A DNA stretch of 36,614 bases from an uncultured Verrucomicrobiales bacterium (GTDB lineage: Bacteria > Verrucomicrobiota > Verrucomicrobiia > Verrucomicrobiales > Akkermansiaceae), in assembly GCA_937928545.1 (NCBI GenBank), contig CALGJQ010000023.1:1-36614 (forward strand), read 5' to 3'. Positions 7,858-16,557 of this stretch are shown here, piece after piece (within the stretch, counting starts at the first letter, position 1; each line of letters starts with the position of its first letter). The notes under the pieces are model-generated. The model ran no database searches and had not been told where the DNA came from. It saw nothing but the letters and a program-made list of their open reading frames with translations. Both the position numbers and the translations under genes were made by a program.

Positions 7858-7927
7858 GAGGTAAATTGATTATGATATCCAAATATCTAGATCAAACAAT
7901 TAATCCATAGCTTTCAAAAGCCCTCTC

Positions 7928-8893
7928 TTAAATAAGTCCCACCGCTTTCCGAACCCGATCAAGAACGATCGTTGCTTCCTCACGTGCTTTTTCTGCTCCA
8001 GCTTGCAGCACGGCATCGACCTCATCGGGATTTGCTACCAGCTCCTCACGACGGGCTCTCATCGGAGCAAAGTGATCCCAGTATGCTTCGGCGAGGCGCT
8101 TTTTAGAGTCCCCGTATCCACAGCCGCCATTTTCATAGTCGGAGATCATTTGCTGGTATTCGGTATCCGAGGCGAAGAGTTCATAAAGCGCGAGGATGAT
8201 GGAGTTCTCGGTTGGCTTAGGGTCGTCCACGCCTGCCGAATCGGTCTTGATCCGCATGATGAGCTTTTTCGTTGGCTTCTCGTCACCGAAGATGGGCAGC
8301 GTGTTATTGTAGCTCTTACTCATTTTCTCGCCATCGAGCCCCGGAACCTTGGCTGTGCCCTCTCGGATCCGAGCTTTTGGTAAGACGAGGGTGCCTTCGC
8401 CATATTGATCGTTGATTTTGCCGACCAAATCTCGCGTGACTTCGAGGTGCTGCTTTTGGTCCTCGCCCACGGGGACGACGTTGGAATCGTAGAGGAGGAT
8501 ATCCGCTGCCATCAGCGCGGGATAGGCAAAGAGGGCGTGGTTGGCCGAAAAACCCTTCGCAATCTTGTCCTTATAAGAGTGGCAGCGTTCCAGCAGGCCC
8601 ATTGGACACACGGTCGAGAGAATCCACGCCAGCTCGTTGACTTCGGGGACGGCGCTTTGCTTGAAAAAGACCCCTTTGGAGGGGTCGAAGCCGCAGGCTA
8701 GAAAATCGATCGCGACGTTTCGCACGTTTTCGCGCAGCTCTGCAGGATCGTGCGTTGTGGTCATGGCGTGGTAATCGGCGATGAAGTAATATCCATCGCC
8801 CTCACCCTGCGCATCGATCGCGGGCTTGATCGCGCCAAAGTAATTTCCCACATGGAGTTTTCCGCTGGGTTGCAGGCCGGTCAAAATTCTCAT
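7928..8893 (-). CDS. trpS: Tryptophan--tRNA ligase
   Basis: TrpS is a class I aminoacyl-tRNA synthetase that charges tRNA-Trp with tryptophan at the expense of ATP. The 321-residue protein begins MRILTGLQPSGKLHVGNYFG, which contains the HIGH-like motif. It has FIADYHAMTT, the KMSKS motif in GEKMSKSYNN, and IMRIKTDSAGVDDPK typical of bacterial TrpS. Length is normal. The ATG start at 8893 faces the divergent lepB start about 100 bp away, so a shared promoter region lies between. Confidence 0.97.
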   Translation of the reverse strand: MRILTGLQPSGKLHVGNYFGAIKPAIDAQGEGDGYYFIADYHAMTTTHDPAELRENVRNVAIDFLACGFDPSKGVFFKQSAVPEVNELAWILSTVCPMGLLERCHSYKDKIAKGFSANHALFAYPALMAADILLYDSNVVPVGEDQKQHLEVTRDLVGKINDQYGEGTLVLPKARIREGTAKVPGLDGEKMSKSYNNTLPIFGDEKPTKKLIMRIKTDSAGVDDPKPTENSIILALYELFASDTEYQQMISDYENGGCGYGDSKKRLAEAYWDHFAPMRARREELVANPDEVDAVLQAGAEKAREEATIVLDRVRKAVGLI

Positions 8894-8992
8894 GTACGGG
8901 AACTACGTTGTTTCGGCCCGAAGCGAAAGAGCAAATCCCGTGTCCCATCTTTCCCGCTTGAAACTTGTCGTTCAAATGGGCAGCGTTTCGCC

Positions 8993-10192
8993 GTGTTTAA
9001 GCCACGTTGGAAAAAAGAGGCCCAGCTCCTTCTCAAGGGAGCAAAAAAGTTCCTCCACTATAAAAGAGACCTTCTTGCCCAGGATCGGATTGATGAGATC
9101 GAATCCCGTCGCGCCGACCTCAAGGCTGCGATCAAGGCCAAGGACCTCGACGCGGTGAAGGAGTCCTCGAAGCAAGTCCGGAATACTTGCGAAAAATCGC
9201 TCGCTCACTATCGCCAGCCAGATTGGCTTCAGGAGAACATTGAGGTCTTTTGGGTCGCGATCGTGGTGGCTCTTGGCATTCGCGCCTACTTCCTGCAGCC
9301 CTTCCGAATTCCTACGGGTTCCATGCAGCCATCTCTGAATGGGATCGTTGCGACTACCACTCACGAGCAAGAGGGATGGGATAAGCCGTGGATTGGCAAG
9401 CGGGCGGTGGACTTTGTTTTTTCCGGTCGAAGCTACGAGAATATCATCGCAGAGAAGGATCTCAATATTCGTGACATTAAGGATGCGAGCTTCTTCCTTT
9501 TCTCCCGCACTAAGATCTTCTTCGACGATGGGAGTCATGTTGTGATTGGCAGTCCTCCCAATGAGGCGGGCCGAATTAAGACGATCGCACTTGCTAAGGA
9601 ACGAAAGAGGAGAGGAATTACCCCTCATTTTGCCGAAGGTGATCCCATCTTCCAAGGCTATCTCACTTCGGGTGATCTCGTGCTCGTTGATAAGGTCTCT
9701 TACCACTTCCGTCAGCCAAAGCGCGGTGAATCTTTCGTCTTTGATACACGTGACATCAAAACTGGAGGCCCTGCATCCATGAGTAGTCAGGACGGCGGCA
9801 CGCATTACATTAAGCGTCTCGTCGGAGTTCCTGGTGATGAACTTCAAGTCAAACAACCCGAGCTTTGGGTGAATGGAACCATTGCTCAGGAGGAAACCTT
9901 ACAGCGGGTTATGGCCATGAAACCTGACCCGAAAGGAAAGCCCTACACCGGCTATGCAAATCCTAAGGGGCAAGGTCAGTTCAGCCCGTTCCGCGATCCA
10001 AATTTTTCGGTCACTCTTGATAACGATCCCGAGAAAGGAAATAACTATCGCGAGTTCTTTGCGCTTGGAGACAACTCACCTGAAAGCCTTGACTCCCGCT
10101 ATTGGGGTTCCGTGAAGCAATACAACCTTGTCGGCCCCGCTTTTCTCTCCCTCTGGCCCTTCACGAGTGGCCATTGGGGGCTTATCAAATAG
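8993..10192 (+). CDS. lepB: Signal peptidase I
   Basis: LepB cleaves signal peptides from exported proteins on the outer face of the inner membrane. The GTG at 8993 is chosen because it gives MFKPRWKKEAQLLLKGAKKF without overlapping trpS; the frame is open further upstream. The 399-residue product has a charged cytoplasmic region of about 80 residues, one transmembrane helix (VFWVAIVVALGIRAYFL), the catalytic Ser in IPTGSMQPSL (about S110) and the catalytic Lys in THYIKRLVGVPGDEL. ALGDNSPESLDSRYWG near the end is the family's box E. It is longer than E. coli LepB, with an insert between the Ser and Lys boxes. Its stop codon is directly followed by the ATG of the next gene. Confidence 0.94.
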   Translation: MFKPRWKKEAQLLLKGAKKFLHYKRDLLAQDRIDEIESRRADLKAAIKAKDLDAVKESSKQVRNTCEKSLAHYRQPDWLQENIEVFWVAIVVALGIRAYFLQPFRIPTGSMQPSLNGIVATTTHEQEGWDKPWIGKRAVDFVFSGRSYENIIAEKDLNIRDIKDASFFLFSRTKIFFDDGSHVVIGSPPNEAGRIKTIALAKERKRRGITPHFAEGDPIFQGYLTSGDLVLVDKVSYHFRQPKRGESFVFDTRDIKTGGPASMSSQDGGTHYIKRLVGVPGDELQVKQPELWVNGTIAQEETLQRVMAMKPDPKGKPYTGYANPKGQGQFSPFRDPNFSVTLDNDPEKGNNYREFFALGDNSPESLDSRYWGSVKQYNLVGPAFLSLWPFTSGHWGLIK

Positions 10193-11035
10193 ATGTCCGT
10201 CGATCCCACTTCTGCCGAGATTACCCGTAAGGCGAAATCAAACCTCGCCTTCGCTCTGCGATGTGTTCCGACTGAACGACGACAGCATCTCGTAAGCTTT
10301 TATGCTTTCTGCCGAGTGATTGATGACTTGGCCGATGACCTTGATCTTCCTATCGAAGAAAAGAAAAAGGGCCTCGCTGGGTGGAAGAAGATCTTTGAAA
10401 CAAACACTCCCGATCCCGCTCTTGGCTTAGAGGATCTGCAAAGCGAAGTTCTCAAAGTACGAGATCTCTACGAGATTCCGTCAGAATATTTTACCAATGT
10501 CATCGAAGGCTGTCAGATGGATCTTCATCCTCAGCGTTTCGGGACTTGGCCCGACCTTCAGGAATACACCTATCGTGTTGCTTCTTCGGTGGGGCTTGTT
10601 TGTCTTCCGCTCTTTGGAGCAGATCCCAAGCGCTCGCATGATTACGCGATTGCGCTGGGCGATGCCCTTCAGCTCACCAACATCCTCCGAGATATTGCTG
10701 AGGATCTTTCGAATGGTGCGCGCATTTATGTCCCGCTGCATGATCTCGGCCGTTTCACCTATACCGAGCGCGATCTCATTGGCCGCGTGCACGATGGCCG
10801 CTTCATGGCCTTCATGGCTTACCAAGCTGACCGCTGTGAGGAGCTTTATCAGAAGGCGACAGATCTTCTTCCACCTGAAGATCACAAAGCTCTCCTCGCA
10901 CCTCGCGTGATGCATCGCATTTATCACACCCTCTTGCAGAAGATGCGCGCTGATAACTTTCGCGTCTTCGATAAACGCTATCGTTTAAGCAAGCTGCATA
11001 AGCTGAGCTTGTTGGTGAAGGAGCGATTTTCGTGA
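10193..11035 (+). CDS. hpnD: Squalene/phytoene synthase family protein (presqualene diphosphate synthase-like)
   Basis: This trans-isoprenyl diphosphate synthase joins two C15 (or C20) prenyl diphosphates head to head. The 280-residue protein has the two Asp-rich motifs: VIDDLADD (about residues 42-49) and NILRDIAEDLSNGARIYVP (from about 163). It also has the SFYAFCRVIDD and VGLVCLPLFG segments of bacterial HpnD/CrtB-like enzymes. HpnD makes presqualene diphosphate in the HpnC-HpnD-HpnE route to squalene and hopanoids; phytoene synthase is the alternative. No other carotenoid or hopanoid gene is in the window, so the exact product is inferred. It starts with no gap after the lepB stop, so translational coupling is likely. 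Confidence 0.83.
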   Translation: MSVDPTSAEITRKAKSNLAFALRCVPTERRQHLVSFYAFCRVIDDLADDLDLPIEEKKKGLAGWKKIFETNTPDPALGLEDLQSEVLKVRDLYEIPSEYFTNVIEGCQMDLHPQRFGTWPDLQEYTYRVASSVGLVCLPLFGADPKRSHDYAIALGDALQLTNILRDIAEDLSNGARIYVPLHDLGRFTYTERDLIGRVHDGRFMAFMAYQADRCEELYQKATDLLPPEDHKALLAPRVMHRIYHTLLQKMRADNFRVFDKRYRLSKLHKLSLLVKERFS

Positions 11036-11058
11036 TCGGGTCTTTTCGCGATACGGAG

Positions 11059-13689
11059 CTACGTAATTTTCTGTGCCGTTTGCAGCGTATCGATTTCCTC
11101 TAGGGTTTTATCTCGTCTGATAGCCTTGATTCTGGGGAACCTTAGCGCGAGGCCTGAGTCGTGTCGTTTTGAGGGGCGGATTTTATCGAAGGCGATTTCG
11201 AGGACGATGCTGGGTTCTACTTTGATGACGCGGCTTGAAATTTTTTCGATGGTGGTTTTATGGAAATGATCGGTGAGCTCTTCGATCTCATCGTCAGTGA
11301 GGCCGGAGTAGGCTTTTCCTAATGTACGAAGTTCTCCAGACTTAGTATCGCGGACTGCAAAGGTGTAGTCTGAGAGGACGCCGGCGCGTTTTCCGTGGCC
11401 TTGCTGAGCGGCGATGACGACGCAGTCTAAGGTGGGCATGACGCCCTTGAGTTTCCGCCACGCTTGTCCTCGGCGGCCGGGGGCGTAGGTGGAGGAGGGA
11501 TTCTTTGCGATGAGGCCCTCGTTGTCATCGGACATGGCCTTTTTAAATTCTTGTTCTAAGGCTGATTGGTCGTTGCCAGCCGGGCGAAAGAGGGGAATGG
11601 CGGTGAAGGGAGTGGTGAGCTTGAGCGATTCTAAAGCGGAGCGGCGTTCGGTAAGCGGTGAATCGATGAGGCTTTTTTTGAGGTGGAGGCAATCGAAGGC
11701 GATGAATTTGACAGGGATGGCTGCTCCGAGGAAAAGGTCTCCTTGCACTTTCTTGCGACCGAGACGTTTTTGGAGATCGAAGAAGGTAAGCCGTTTCCCT
11801 TCGGCGTAGGCAATGAGTTCGCCGTCGAGGATGCAGGGAGCTAAATTTTGAGCGGCTTCGAGGATCTCGGGAAATTCTTCATTCAGTGAACGAAGGTCTC
11901 GTGAAAAGAGAGAGGCTCCCTCTTTGGTGACATGAAGTTGCGTACGGATTCCATCGTACTTTGGCTCAAGCCAAAGCGGGGTATTTTCATCGCCGTGCCA
12001 AGTGATGATGTCTTCGGCCTTTTCAGTCGGAGAGGCGAGCATGGGCTTGATCGCCGTTCCGGGTCTTAGTTTGATTTCTGAAAGGTGGCCATTTTTTGCG
12101 GCGATGGCCGTTTCACCTAGATCGCCGGTCAGCATTGCGGCGTAACGGATTTCGGTTTGGGGTGTATCAAAGGCGAGGGCGACTGCTTCTTCGTAAAGGC
12201 CTTCCTTCGCTCCGGCGCGGAGACCGCCGGTGAGGAGTCGGACGATGCTTTCTCCTTCCATGGGATGGCAGATGCGTAGCCAATCGGCGAGGAGTCGCGT
12301 TTTATTGAGCGAGCCGCTGGCTTTGCTGAGATGTGCGAAGCGTTCGGTGATTTCTTGATAGGAGTGTGGCTGCGGGTCGAGAGGGGCCTCTTCTAAAAGA
12401 AGGCGCGCGGTGCGTGCGGATTCGTTTTGGCTCGCGGAAGTTGTTTTGTAACGGGCGAGGGGGAAGCTGGTGACTTCTAGTAAAGCCTGACGAATAATGG
12501 CGGTGCCAAGTTGAGAGATGCCGCCGCCACTGAGCCAACGCGTGAGGAGGGGGAGTTCGTTGTCATTTCGATCTCGGAGAAAGGAAGCGAGGAGTTCTAC
12601 TTTCTTGAGTCGTGAAGCGGTGGTGCTGAGTGATTCGAGGAGCTCGGAGAGACTTCGTAAGTCACAGAGTGGGCGGGGGAGGTCGCTTTTTGAAGAGGTT
12701 TGATCCTTGGGGGAATCGAGAAGTTCTAGTTGGTCGTCGCCATAGATCGACCACGCCTCGATTCCACGAGCGCGGAGGTCGGCTGCGAATTCTCGTGTGC
12801 TGCCATGCAGGGTGTAGACGAGGGAAGGGGAGACTGTATCGACGGCTTCGAGGAGGCTGGGATAGTCGGCGTGATCGGAGAGGGGGAAGACTTGGTCGAC
12901 TTGGTAGCGGTATTGTGAGCCGGGGGTGAGGGCCCACCCGCTGAGCATGGCGGTGCGGCGTTTTTTATGACTGCGGATGACTCGCGAACGGACGGCGCTG
13001 GGGGGTGCGATGACCGCGACTCCGGGAGGAATTGATTTTTCGAGCAGGACTGGTTCGGAGAGTTCGATGCCGACATCGCGGCAAGCTTGTGTCATTTCCA
13101 AGACCGGCTTCGACATAACGACGGGGATTTTTGCCTCGTCGAGAATGGCGAGTGCTTCCTGCGCCTTGCCCAGTGAGTAGGCGAGGAAGATGGGTGTCTC
13201 ACCATCGTCGAGGGTTTCTTGGGCAAAGCGGACGAGGCTTTTTTCAATCTCTTTAGTCGGTGGGAAAATGAAGTTTGGTCGCCCAAAGGTCGTTTCCATG
13301 ATGAGGATGTCAGACTTGGGGAACTCGGGGTTTTCGGCAGTGCGGGAAGGGCGGGTTTTGAAATCACCGGTGTAGAGAAGTGAGTGGCCTTGATGCTCGA
13401 TCCGGATCATTGCGGAGCCGGTGATGTGACCGGCGGGGTGGAGGGTGATGAGGTGGTCGTTGATGACCTTTTCTTCTGCCCAATCGAGCGTTTCGATGGC
13501 GGAGGCTTTGATGCCGTATCGTTTTCTTAGGATGTGGCCGGTGTTTTTTGAGCAGAGGATCTTTTGGTGTCGCGCGAAGTGATCGGCATGACCATGAGAG
13601 ACGAAAGCGAAGGGTGAGGGGCGATGTGGATCCAGCCGCAATCCCAGATCGGGAAAGTGGAGCGATTTTGGATCGAAGTTCAGCGGCAC
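11059..13689 (-). CDS. Fused MBL/beta-CASP exonuclease and ATP-dependent DNA ligase
   Basis: One 876-residue chain (GTG start) carries two enzymes. Residues 1 to about 330 are a metallo-beta-lactamase/beta-CASP nuclease of the ligase-associated exonuclease type, with metal motif SHGHADH (H32, H34, D36, H37), HPAGHITGSAMI, LLYTGDFKTR and the late PLSDHADYP. After a Ser/Lys-rich linker follow an all-helical ligase N-terminal domain (about 345-555), then the adenylation domain. The nucleotide-accepting lysine lies in LEPKYDGIR (about K577), with ILDGELIAY, EGLIAKN and WRKLKG as motifs III-V, then an OB-fold. In other bacteria the two activities are separate neighbouring genes with an Lhr-type helicase and a phosphoesterase; those partners are not here. 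The likely role is DNA repair end processing and sealing. Confidence 0.9.
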   Translation of the reverse strand: MPLNFDPKSLHFPDLGLRLDPHRPSPFAFVSHGHADHFARHQKILCSKNTGHILRKRYGIKASAIETLDWAEEKVINDHLITLHPAGHITGSAMIRIEHQGHSLLYTGDFKTRPSRTAENPEFPKSDILIMETTFGRPNFIFPPTKEIEKSLVRFAQETLDDGETPIFLAYSLGKAQEALAILDEAKIPVVMSKPVLEMTQACRDVGIELSEPVLLEKSIPPGVAVIAPPSAVRSRVIRSHKKRRTAMLSGWALTPGSQYRYQVDQVFPLSDHADYPSLLEAVDTVSPSLVYTLHGSTREFAADLRARGIEAWSIYGDDQLELLDSPKDQTSSKSDLPRPLCDLRSLSELLESLSTTASRLKKVELLASFLRDRNDNELPLLTRWLSGGGISQLGTAIIRQALLEVTSFPLARYKTTSASQNESARTARLLLEEAPLDPQPHSYQEITERFAHLSKASGSLNKTRLLADWLRICHPMEGESIVRLLTGGLRAGAKEGLYEEAVALAFDTPQTEIRYAAMLTGDLGETAIAAKNGHLSEIKLRPGTAIKPMLASPTEKAEDIITWHGDENTPLWLEPKYDGIRTQLHVTKEGASLFSRDLRSLNEEFPEILEAAQNLAPCILDGELIAYAEGKRLTFFDLQKRLGRKKVQGDLFLGAAIPVKFIAFDCLHLKKSLIDSPLTERRSALESLKLTTPFTAIPLFRPAGNDQSALEQEFKKAMSDDNEGLIAKNPSSTYAPGRRGQAWRKLKGVMPTLDCVVIAAQQGHGKRAGVLSDYTFAVRDTKSGELRTLGKAYSGLTDDEIEELTDHFHKTTIEKISSRVIKVEPSIVLEIAFDKIRPSKRHDSGLALRFPRIKAIRRDKTLEEIDTLQTAQKIT

Positions 13690-13751
13690 GCGGCATAGTA
13701 GAACGGGGCCTTTGATTTGCGAATGGGAAGTTTCACGCTAGGATCGACTCG

Positions 13752-14255
13752 ATGAAAATTCGTGATGCGACTGAGGCCGATCTTCCGGCAATTGTCGCGA
13801 TTTATAACGAGTCGATTCCCGGAGGAATGGTGACGGCGGATTTAGAGTCGGTGACGGTGGAATCTCGGAGAGCATGGTTTGAGGAGTTTGATCCAGATCG
13901 CCGTCCTTGTTGGGTGGCAGAGGAAGACGGGGAAGTGATGGCTTGTGTCTATCTGCGTTCCTTCTACGCGAGTCGACCAGCTTACGATAAGACGGCTGAG
14001 ATCAGCACCTATATTTTAGGAAGTCATCAGGGGAGGGGACTTGGCACGCTTTTAAAGAAGAAGATGATCGCGGAGTGTCCTCGCTTGGGGGTCGAGAATC
14101 TTTTGAGTTTCTACTTTGATCACAACGAAGCCTCACGTCGTGTGAATGAGAAGCTGGGTTTTCGAGACGCCGCTCACTTGACCGAAATTGCCGAGGTCTT
14201 TGGTGAAAAACGAGGGCTTGTTATTGCGATTTTGCGCGTGGGTGCTGACTCATGA
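13752..14255 (+). CDS. GNAT N-acetyltransferase, phosphinothricin acetyltransferase-like
   Basis: The 167-residue protein is a single GNAT domain that would transfer acetyl from acetyl-CoA to an amine. It opens MKIRDATEADLPAIVAIYN. The ESRRAWFEEFDPDRRPCWVAEEDGEV stretch (split here by the first two beta strands) and the acetyl-CoA loop HQGRGLGTLLKK are typical of the PAT/MddA subgroup, which acts on phosphinothricin-like amino acids or methionine sulfone. The end NEASRRVNEKLGF is also usual. The substrate is not predictable. It is divergent from the nuclease-ligase gene (62 bp between starts) and its last 35 bp overlap the convergent acyltransferase gene. Confidence 0.87.
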   Translation: MKIRDATEADLPAIVAIYNESIPGGMVTADLESVTVESRRAWFEEFDPDRRPCWVAEEDGEVMACVYLRSFYASRPAYDKTAEISTYILGSHQGRGLGTLLKKKMIAECPRLGVENLLSFYFDHNEASRRVNEKLGFRDAAHLTEIAEVFGEKRGLVIAILRVGADS

Positions 14256-16218
14256 TCTGGTTGAAGACTGGAGTGAGGTAATGCAAAGATCCGCTTCGGG
14301 TCAGGTGATCTTCATCGCGGTAGTAGGATCGTTCGGCGAAGATTTTTAGGCCTTTCCCCTCTCGAAAGAACTGGTCGGTGGGATCGACGATTTTCAATCC
14401 TCTTGCGGAGAGCTTTGCAAGGGTATCCATTGTTCGCTTCTGGCGTGCGGCGTGTTCACTCGGAGTGGTGGTGAATTGGGGAAGGGTGTCGTGGGTTTCT
14501 GGATAGCGAGTTTTGGCGTAGAAGCGGCTGGCGGTTCCACCGATCGTGCTTTCGGGGACTTGCTGGATGAGGACGAGCTGGATGTCATGTGCTGCAAGTC
14601 GAGTGTTCATGGCAGTAAGTTGCCGAATGAGCGCACTGGAGGTCTGGGTGAATTCTGGCTCAGGGATCATGGAATCCACGACCATGGTGGCGAAGTGATA
14701 GTCCTCACGTTCGCCGACCATCTCGATGGCATTGTAGCCTTCGCAGCGCGCGACCCAGCGGCCTACTAAGATCACAACTTTGGGACGGTGCTCGATGATT
14801 TCGTTCATCACGCGTTCGTTCATGGAGGTCATTTTTTCGGCGCCTTCTGCATCCATATCTGCAAACCAGAGCTGGGTGACAGGAGGCGTTCCGTTGTTGA
14901 GGTACGCCAAGCCCTTGAGACCGTAGGAGCGGGCCGAGGCATTGACGGCAGGAGCAGCGGAGGCACCGTGGCTATCGCCCCAGAGAACAAAATCGACAGG
15001 TCCATCGCCTTCTGAACCGATGGCTTGTGCAATGCTTTTAGAGCTCGTGTATTCGCCCCCATTCCAATGCACATCTTCGATGATCAATTGCATCTCTTTC
15101 GGGAAACGGCTGGGGAGTCCGTCGCTCATTTTAATCCCGAGAGCGACCCCAAATAGTCCGAGGGCTGAGACGAGACCAAAGCGTAAAGCGCGAGGCTTGG
15201 TTGCTAAAAATCGGCCAGTGCGGAAGGGGGTTTCAATCCAGCGCCATGAGAGAAATCCCATCACAAACGAAGCGACGAGAAGGGACAATTTCCAGGTCAG
15301 ACTGAGGTCAACATTGATCTCGCGCGCATAGACCACGAGTGGCCAGTGCCAAAGGTAGAGTGAGTAAGAAATGAGCCCCACTCCGACCATCGTTTTTGCG
15401 CTCAGAAGTTTGCCCGCGAGGGTCGATCCACCAGCTAGAATAAATAGCACGGCCCCAAGCACTGGAGGAAGGGCTGCGGGTCCGGGGAAGAGGGTCGCGC
15501 GGTCGTAAAGGAACATCGGCACGAGGACCATGAGAAGGCCGATGGAAGAGAGGGTTTCCCGAGTGGCTCGAGCGAAGCGAAGCGTCGGCGTCATCGCCAA
15601 GATCGCGCCTGCGAGCAATTCCCAGCCACGTGCGGGGAGCAGGAAAAAGGCGTCTTTAGGATCGTCCGCCAGCTCGAGGTAACTCCAAGCAAAAGAGACC
15701 GCAGCTAGGGCCGCAAAGATCCAGATCAGGTTTCCCCGCCATCGTTTCCAGATGAAAATCATCATCAGTGGAAAGATCAGGTAGAATTGCTCCTCCACGG
15801 AAAGTGACCAAGTGTGAAGCAGTGGTTCAAAGTCTGATTTCTCAGCAAAGTATCCAGCGTCTCGGCTAAAGTAGCAGTTTGAGGAGATCAAGACGTGCGA
15901 CATCGCGCTGCGCGCCAAGGAAGAAAAACGATCCGGCGTATATTGTAAGCCCCCAAGGAAAAGCGTCACCAGGACCATCACCAATGCGGCCGGCATAATT
16001 CGGCGAATCCGCCTCGCCCAGAAATCGCTTAGCGAAAATTTCTCTTCCTTAAGTTGCCTCAGTAAAATTCCCGTGATCAAGAATCCGGAGATCACAAAAA
16101 AGACATCCACCCCGACGAATCCTCCCGGAAATCCGAGCCCCAAGTGAAACAAGACCACGCCGATGACCGACACCGCCCGCAGGCCGTCGATTTCTGGTCG
16201 GTAAAGGCCCTTCCTCAT
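14221..16218 (-). CDS. OafA/YrhL-type acyltransferase with C-terminal SGNH domain
   Basis: The 665-residue protein is an integral membrane acyltransferase-3 enzyme fused to an extracytoplasmic SGNH hydrolase-like domain, the layout of OafA- and OatA-type O-acetyltransferases that decorate lipopolysaccharide, peptidoglycan or other surface glycans. The N-terminus YRPEIDGLRAVSVIGVVLFH and the GFVGVDVFFVISGFLITGIL segment are diagnostic. About ten hydrophobic helices fill residues 10-350. The SGNH part begins near 390 with block I at LWGDSHG (414-417) and the catalytic Asp-His in DEDHLT (635-638). Target glycan unknown. Start is ATG 16218; it faces the Cys-rich lipoprotein gene across a 153-bp divergent region. 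Confidence 0.92.
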   Translation of the reverse strand: MRKGLYRPEIDGLRAVSVIGVVLFHLGLGFPGGFVGVDVFFVISGFLITGILLRQLKEEKFSLSDFWARRIRRIMPAALVMVLVTLFLGGLQYTPDRFSSLARSAMSHVLISSNCYFSRDAGYFAEKSDFEPLLHTWSLSVEEQFYLIFPLMMIFIWKRWRGNLIWIFAALAAVSFAWSYLELADDPKDAFFLLPARGWELLAGAILAMTPTLRFARATRETLSSIGLLMVLVPMFLYDRATLFPGPAALPPVLGAVLFILAGGSTLAGKLLSAKTMVGVGLISYSLYLWHWPLVVYAREINVDLSLTWKLSLLVASFVMGFLSWRWIETPFRTGRFLATKPRALRFGLVSALGLFGVALGIKMSDGLPSRFPKEMQLIIEDVHWNGGEYTSSKSIAQAIGSEGDGPVDFVLWGDSHGASAAPAVNASARSYGLKGLAYLNNGTPPVTQLWFADMDAEGAEKMTSMNERVMNEIIEHRPKVVILVGRWVARCEGYNAIEMVGEREDYHFATMVVDSMIPEPEFTQTSSALIRQLTAMNTRLAAHDIQLVLIQQVPESTIGGTASRFYAKTRYPETHDTLPQFTTTPSEHAARQKRTMDTLAKLSARGLKIVDPTDQFFREGKGLKIFAERSYYRDEDHLTRSGSLHYLTPVFNQIMSQHPRAKSQ

Positions 16219-16301
16219 TCCTTCTTATCCCTGCCCGCTCCGTTCGAGAGAAACAATCTCAAAAAGATGAATCCGATTCTTCATTTTCCGGCCAACTTAA
16301 G

Positions 16302-16329
16302 TTGATTTTTCAAAAAGATCGGGAATAAT
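16302..16329 (+). promoter_or_regulatory. Candidate promoter for the Cys-repeat lipoprotein
   Basis: TTGATT (16302-16307) is separated by 16 bp from AATAAT (16324-16329), which would start transcription about 36 nt before the ATG at 16372. The surrounding stretch is A/T-rich compared with flanking genes. Found by eye only. Confidence 0.35.
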
Positions 16330-16371
16330 TTTGGTCGTTCGAAATTCATACGGACCTAACTAAACACTACT

Positions 16372-16545
16372 ATGAAAAAATTCTTCATCCTCCTCTCCGC
16401 CGGTACCGCATTCGCATTCGCTTCTTGTGCCTCTACTTCTGGAACTTGCTGCGGCAAGTGCAAAGGCAAAGCCGAGTCATCATGCTGTGGTAAGTGCGAT
16501 GCGAGCAAAGACAAAGCATGTTGCGGTAAGTGCAAGGCAAACTAA
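16372..16545 (+). CDS. Small lipoprotein with three CCGKC repeats, probable metal binder
   Basis: This 57-residue product has a lipoprotein-type signal peptide (MKKFFILLSAGTAFAFASC, acylated Cys at 19) and then little else but three CCGKC motifs at residues 26-30, 38-42 and 50-54. The motifs repeat with an exact 12-residue period, separated by Lys- and Ser-rich spacers. Nine thiols in a 38-residue mature chain strongly suggest binding of soft metals (Cu, Zn, Cd) or redox chemistry at the outer or inner membrane; no assignment to a named family is made. It has a plausible promoter upstream and a very strong terminator 25 bp downstream, so it is a single-gene transcript. No metal exporter or regulator lies beside it. 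Confidence 0.82.
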   Translation: MKKFFILLSAGTAFAFASCASTSGTCCGKCKGKAESSCCGKCDASKDKACCGKCKAN

Positions 16546-16557
16546 GCCTTCACTTTT

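Noticed and set aside
8750..8992. N-terminal extension of lepB overlapping trpS
   Set aside because: The extension lies opposite the trpS 5' region and has no LepB similarity; the GTG at 8993 gives the usual N-terminus.
12302..13696. Several Ser/Pro/Arg-rich frames overlapping the nuclease-ligase fusion
   Set aside because: All are in other frames of a gene whose own frame is uninterrupted and carries every expected motif.
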